This document shows positions 5,609-6,402 of a stretch of DNA of 6,402 nucleotides, piece after piece. The notes beneath the pieces are model-generated. The model saw only the letters and a program-made list of their open reading frames with translations. It was not told the DNA's origin and did not search any database. Location of the stretch: positions 1-6,402 of the forward strand of contig WQVP01000023.1 of NCBI GenBank assembly GCA_009785765.1. Reading direction: 5' to 3'. Source of the DNA: Alphaproteobacteria bacterium. GTDB lineage: Bacteria > Pseudomonadota > Alphaproteobacteria > Rs-D84. The position numbers and the translations under genes were made by a program. Numbering within the stretch: the stretch's first letter is position 1; every line of letters begins with the position of its first letter.

Positions 5609-5626
5609 TTTTGCTCGCTTCACTCG

Positions 5627-5705
5627 CAGGCACTAGGCACATAGGCACTAGGCATTGGTTTTATTCTTTTTTGCATTAACACTGATGCCTGATGCCCAGT
5701 GCCTT
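5627..5705. repeat. Inverted heptamer array (TAGGCAC family, copy 2), tRNA-Trp/secE gap
   Basis: Arm one (5627-5655) has four units, CAGGCAC, TAGGCAC, TAGGCAC, TAGGCAT, with one extra A after the second. Arm two (5678-5705) has four decayed complements: AACACTG, ATGCCTG, ATGCCCA, GTGCCTT. The loop is 22 nt. It is a more degenerate relative of the array at 4712-4827, so the two copies are probably of different age. It fills the space between the tRNA 3' hairpin and the secE ribosome-binding site. Confidence 0.88.
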
Positions 5706-5711
5706 ATGCTT

Positions 5712-5729
5712 CATCCGCGAAAGCGGATG
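5712..5729 (-). promoter_or_regulatory. Perfect 7-bp hairpin overlapping the tRNA-Trp CCA end
   Basis: CATCCGC and GCGGATG pair perfectly across a 4-nt loop (TTTC in the sense RNA). The first two bases of the stem in the sense direction are the last two bases of the encoded CCA of tRNA-Trp. There is no T tract afterwards, so it is not a standard terminator. It could direct 3'-end processing of the tRNA from the tRNA-secE-nusG transcript. Confidence 0.55.
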
Positions 5730-5801
5730 GCAGGGGCGGAAGGAATCGAACCCTCACCAAAGGTTTTGGAGACCTCTATTCTACCGTTGAACTACGCCCC
5801 T
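5728..5801 (-). tRNA. trpT: tRNA-Trp (anticodon CCA)
   Basis: The 74-nt sequence folds as a complete cloverleaf. The acceptor stem is AGGGGCG/CGCCCCT, the D stem GTTC/GAAT with a 7-nt loop, and the anticodon stem GAGGT/ACCTT encloses CTCCAAA with anticodon CCA. The T stem is GAGGG/CCTTC with loop TTCGATT. The discriminator is G and the 3' CCA is encoded (plus-strand TGG at 5728-5730). It reads UGG codons for tryptophan. tRNA-Trp just upstream of secE-nusG is a common arrangement in Alphaproteobacteria. It is likely cut from a shared transcript with secE, as no terminator lies between them. Confidence 0.97.
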
Positions 5802-5835
5802 ATTCCATTGATTTTACTGGATTTTGATGACAAAC

Positions 5836-5858
5836 ACCCTGCAATTCCCACGCAGGGT
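5836..5858. promoter_or_regulatory. Perfect 7-nt inverted repeat upstream of tRNA-Trp
   Basis: ACCCTGC (5836-5842) and GCAGGGT (5852-5858) are perfect inverted copies 9 nt apart. In RNA this is a hairpin in the leader before tRNA-Trp; in DNA it is a dyad that overlaps the -10 of the weaker promoter candidate. It has no T tract in the sense direction. It could be an operator or a processing hairpin, and the sequence does not decide between them. Confidence 0.5.
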
Positions 5859-5881
5859 AGCACACTTAATCCATAAATCAA
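5854..5881 (-). promoter_or_regulatory. Weak second promoter candidate for tRNA-Trp/secE
   Basis: On the minus strand TTGATT (5881-5876) is followed after 16 nt by TACCCT (5859-5854). The -35 is fair and the -10 is poor, and the -10 overlaps the inverted repeat at 5836-5858. It would start transcription about 45 nt before the tRNA. It is much weaker than the candidate at 5891-5919. Confidence 0.25.
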
Positions 5882-5890
5882 GCGGAAAAG

Positions 5891-5919
5891 AGTATAACCC
5901 TTTTATTCTGCTGACGCAA
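5891..5919 (-). promoter_or_regulatory. Likely sigma70-type promoter of the tRNA-Trp-secE-nusG operon
   Basis: On the minus strand TTGCGT (5919-5914) and TATACT (5896-5891) are separated by exactly 17 nt. The start point would be near 5884, giving a leader of about 80 nt before tRNA-Trp. It lies just downstream of the terminators of the preceding gene, where a promoter for this operon is expected. Confidence 0.7.
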
Positions 5920-5929
5920 GGATAAAATG

Positions 5930-6054
5930 ATTGAGAATTGAGAATTGATAAGTGGGATATAAAAAAGTTGTCCATTATAAAGGACAACTTATAATCATAA
6001 CACAATAATAAATTATAATCCTCAATCCGGAGTTCTCAATCCTCAATCCTCAAT
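5930..6054. repeat. Inverted heptamer array (ATTGAGA family) enclosing a terminator
   Basis: Arm one (5930-5957) has units ATTGAGA, ATTGAGA, ATTGATA, AGTGGGA. Arm two has CCGGAGT, TCTCAAT, CCTCAAT, CCTCAAT (6027-6054), with a fifth unit CCTCAAT at 6020-6026. The three outer unit pairs match well and the innermost is eroded. The 69-nt interior contains the terminator hairpin at 5961-5990. The array ends about 11 nt from the -35 of the tRNA-Trp promoter. Confidence 0.85.
5961..5990 (-). terminator. Rho-independent terminator (distal)
   Basis: On the minus strand AAGTTGTCC and GGACAACTT form a perfect 9-bp stem with an 8-nt loop, and the T tract runs on from the stem (plus-strand A run 5961-5966). 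It is a second terminator for the unidentified gene at the right edge and insulates the tRNA-Trp promoter. Confidence 0.8.
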
Positions 6055-6055
6055 C

Positions 6056-6080
6056 AAAAAAATCCCCTTTCGGGGATTTT
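6056..6080 (-). terminator. Rho-independent terminator of the right-edge gene (proximal)
   Basis: ATCCCC and GGGGAT form a stem with a GAAA tetraloop in the sense RNA, flanked by A and T runs on both sides. It begins directly after the stop codon of the gene at 6081. The flanking runs make it potentially bidirectional, but no plus-strand gene needs it. Confidence 0.9.
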
Positions 6081-6402
6081 TTAAAGCTGTTTAACCAAAA
6101 GACCTTGCTCATGTAAAAATTCCAGGGCTGCGTTAACACGGCGAGGCTGTTTCCACCGGCCAGTTTGCACTTTGGTGTGCGGAACTTTGGATTGTACTTT
6201 TTTGATTCCATGCCTTGTGCTTTTATTATAAACACTGAACCTTTGGCGTATAATCTTGCTTGTCTCTCCGTTTCTGCCACGAAAGCCCATTCTTTTAAAT
6301 GCCGTTTTTTCTGACAAAACACATTCAATAGACACAACTTTCATATTCCATTTATCTTGGAATAATGGCAATAACTTATTGGCTTGGTTCTCTGTTCTTA
6401 TA
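6081..6402 (-). CDS. Unidentified protein, C-terminal 106 residues (partial, runs off right edge)
   Basis: The frame is open from the right edge to TAA at 6083-6081 and is followed at once by a strong terminator, which supports it as the real gene over the overlapping alternative frame that would read through the terminator. The visible product is strongly basic. Its last part, GRWKQPRRVNAALEFLHEQG followed by LLVKQL, has the look of a winged-helix ending (helix then short hydrophobic strand). I do not recognise the family. The N terminus is outside the window. An in-frame TTG at about 6371 and ATG at 6344 exist but have no convincing ribosome-binding site. In many Alphaproteobacteria tuf lies here; this sequence is not EF-Tu. 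Confidence 0.6.
   Translation of the reverse strand, partial: IRTENQANKLLPLFQDKWNMKVVSIECVLSEKTAFKRMGFRGRNGETSKIIRQRFSVYNKSTRHGIKKVQSKVPHTKVQTGRWKQPRRVNAALEFLHEQGLLVKQL

Noticed and set aside
5655..5876. Plus-strand open frame of 73 codons across tRNA-Trp
   Set aside because: It is the antisense of the tRNA and of repeat DNA; no ribosome-binding site and no coding signal.
2047..6054. CRISPR array
   Set aside because: The repeats are 6-7 nt, contiguous, inverted in pairs and without spacers; no cas genes are present.
6050..6337. Minus-strand open frame of 95 codons in a second frame at the right edge
   Set aside because: Its last codons translate the terminator hairpin (KSPKGDFFD), whereas the chosen frame stops just before the terminator and stays open to the edge.

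Overview
The window is the secE-nusG-rplK-rplA-rplJ-rplL-rpoB segment of a bacterial chromosome, all transcribed on the minus strand. It reads from right to left: the tail of an unrecognised gene with its terminators, a promoter region, tRNA-Trp(CCA), secE, nusG, rplK, rplA, rplJ, rplL, and the first 675 codons of rpoB running off the left edge. The tRNA-Trp/secE/nusG linkage and the wording of the L7/L12, NusG and beta-subunit sequences resemble Alphaproteobacteria. The DNA looks AT-rich. I cannot place it below class. The rifampicin pocket of RpoB has the wild-type (sensitive) residues.

The genes form one expression unit: tRNA-Trp, a translocase subunit, a transcription elongation factor, the L1/L11 stalk proteins, the L10/L12 stalk proteins and RNA polymerase beta. 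A good sigma70-like promoter (5891-5919) lies upstream of tRNA-Trp. A putative L10 autoregulatory leader (3458-3526) lies upstream of rplJ, a hairpin that could be an L1 operator lies upstream of rplK, and a weak attenuator-like hairpin lies in the 358-nt rplL-rpoB gap.

The most unusual part is between the genes. Every gap larger than 1 nt holds at least one inverted tandem array: two arms of about 28 nt, each made of four 7-nt units (or about 4.7 six-nt units), facing each other across a loop of 5 to 69 nt. The unit differs from gap to gap (TAGGCAC, GTGAATC, GGGGATA, ATTGAGA, GTGTCR), but the arm length and layout are the same. Several arms begin on or directly beside a stop codon and end just before the next Shine-Dalgarno sequence. 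A second kind of palindrome (GTAGGGGCG...CGCCCCTAC) flanks the L10 leader and abuts the rplA stop codon. I consider this set of hairpins the best candidate here for something under-described. Its function is unknown; it may be a parasitic repeat process, an RNA-stability device, or both.
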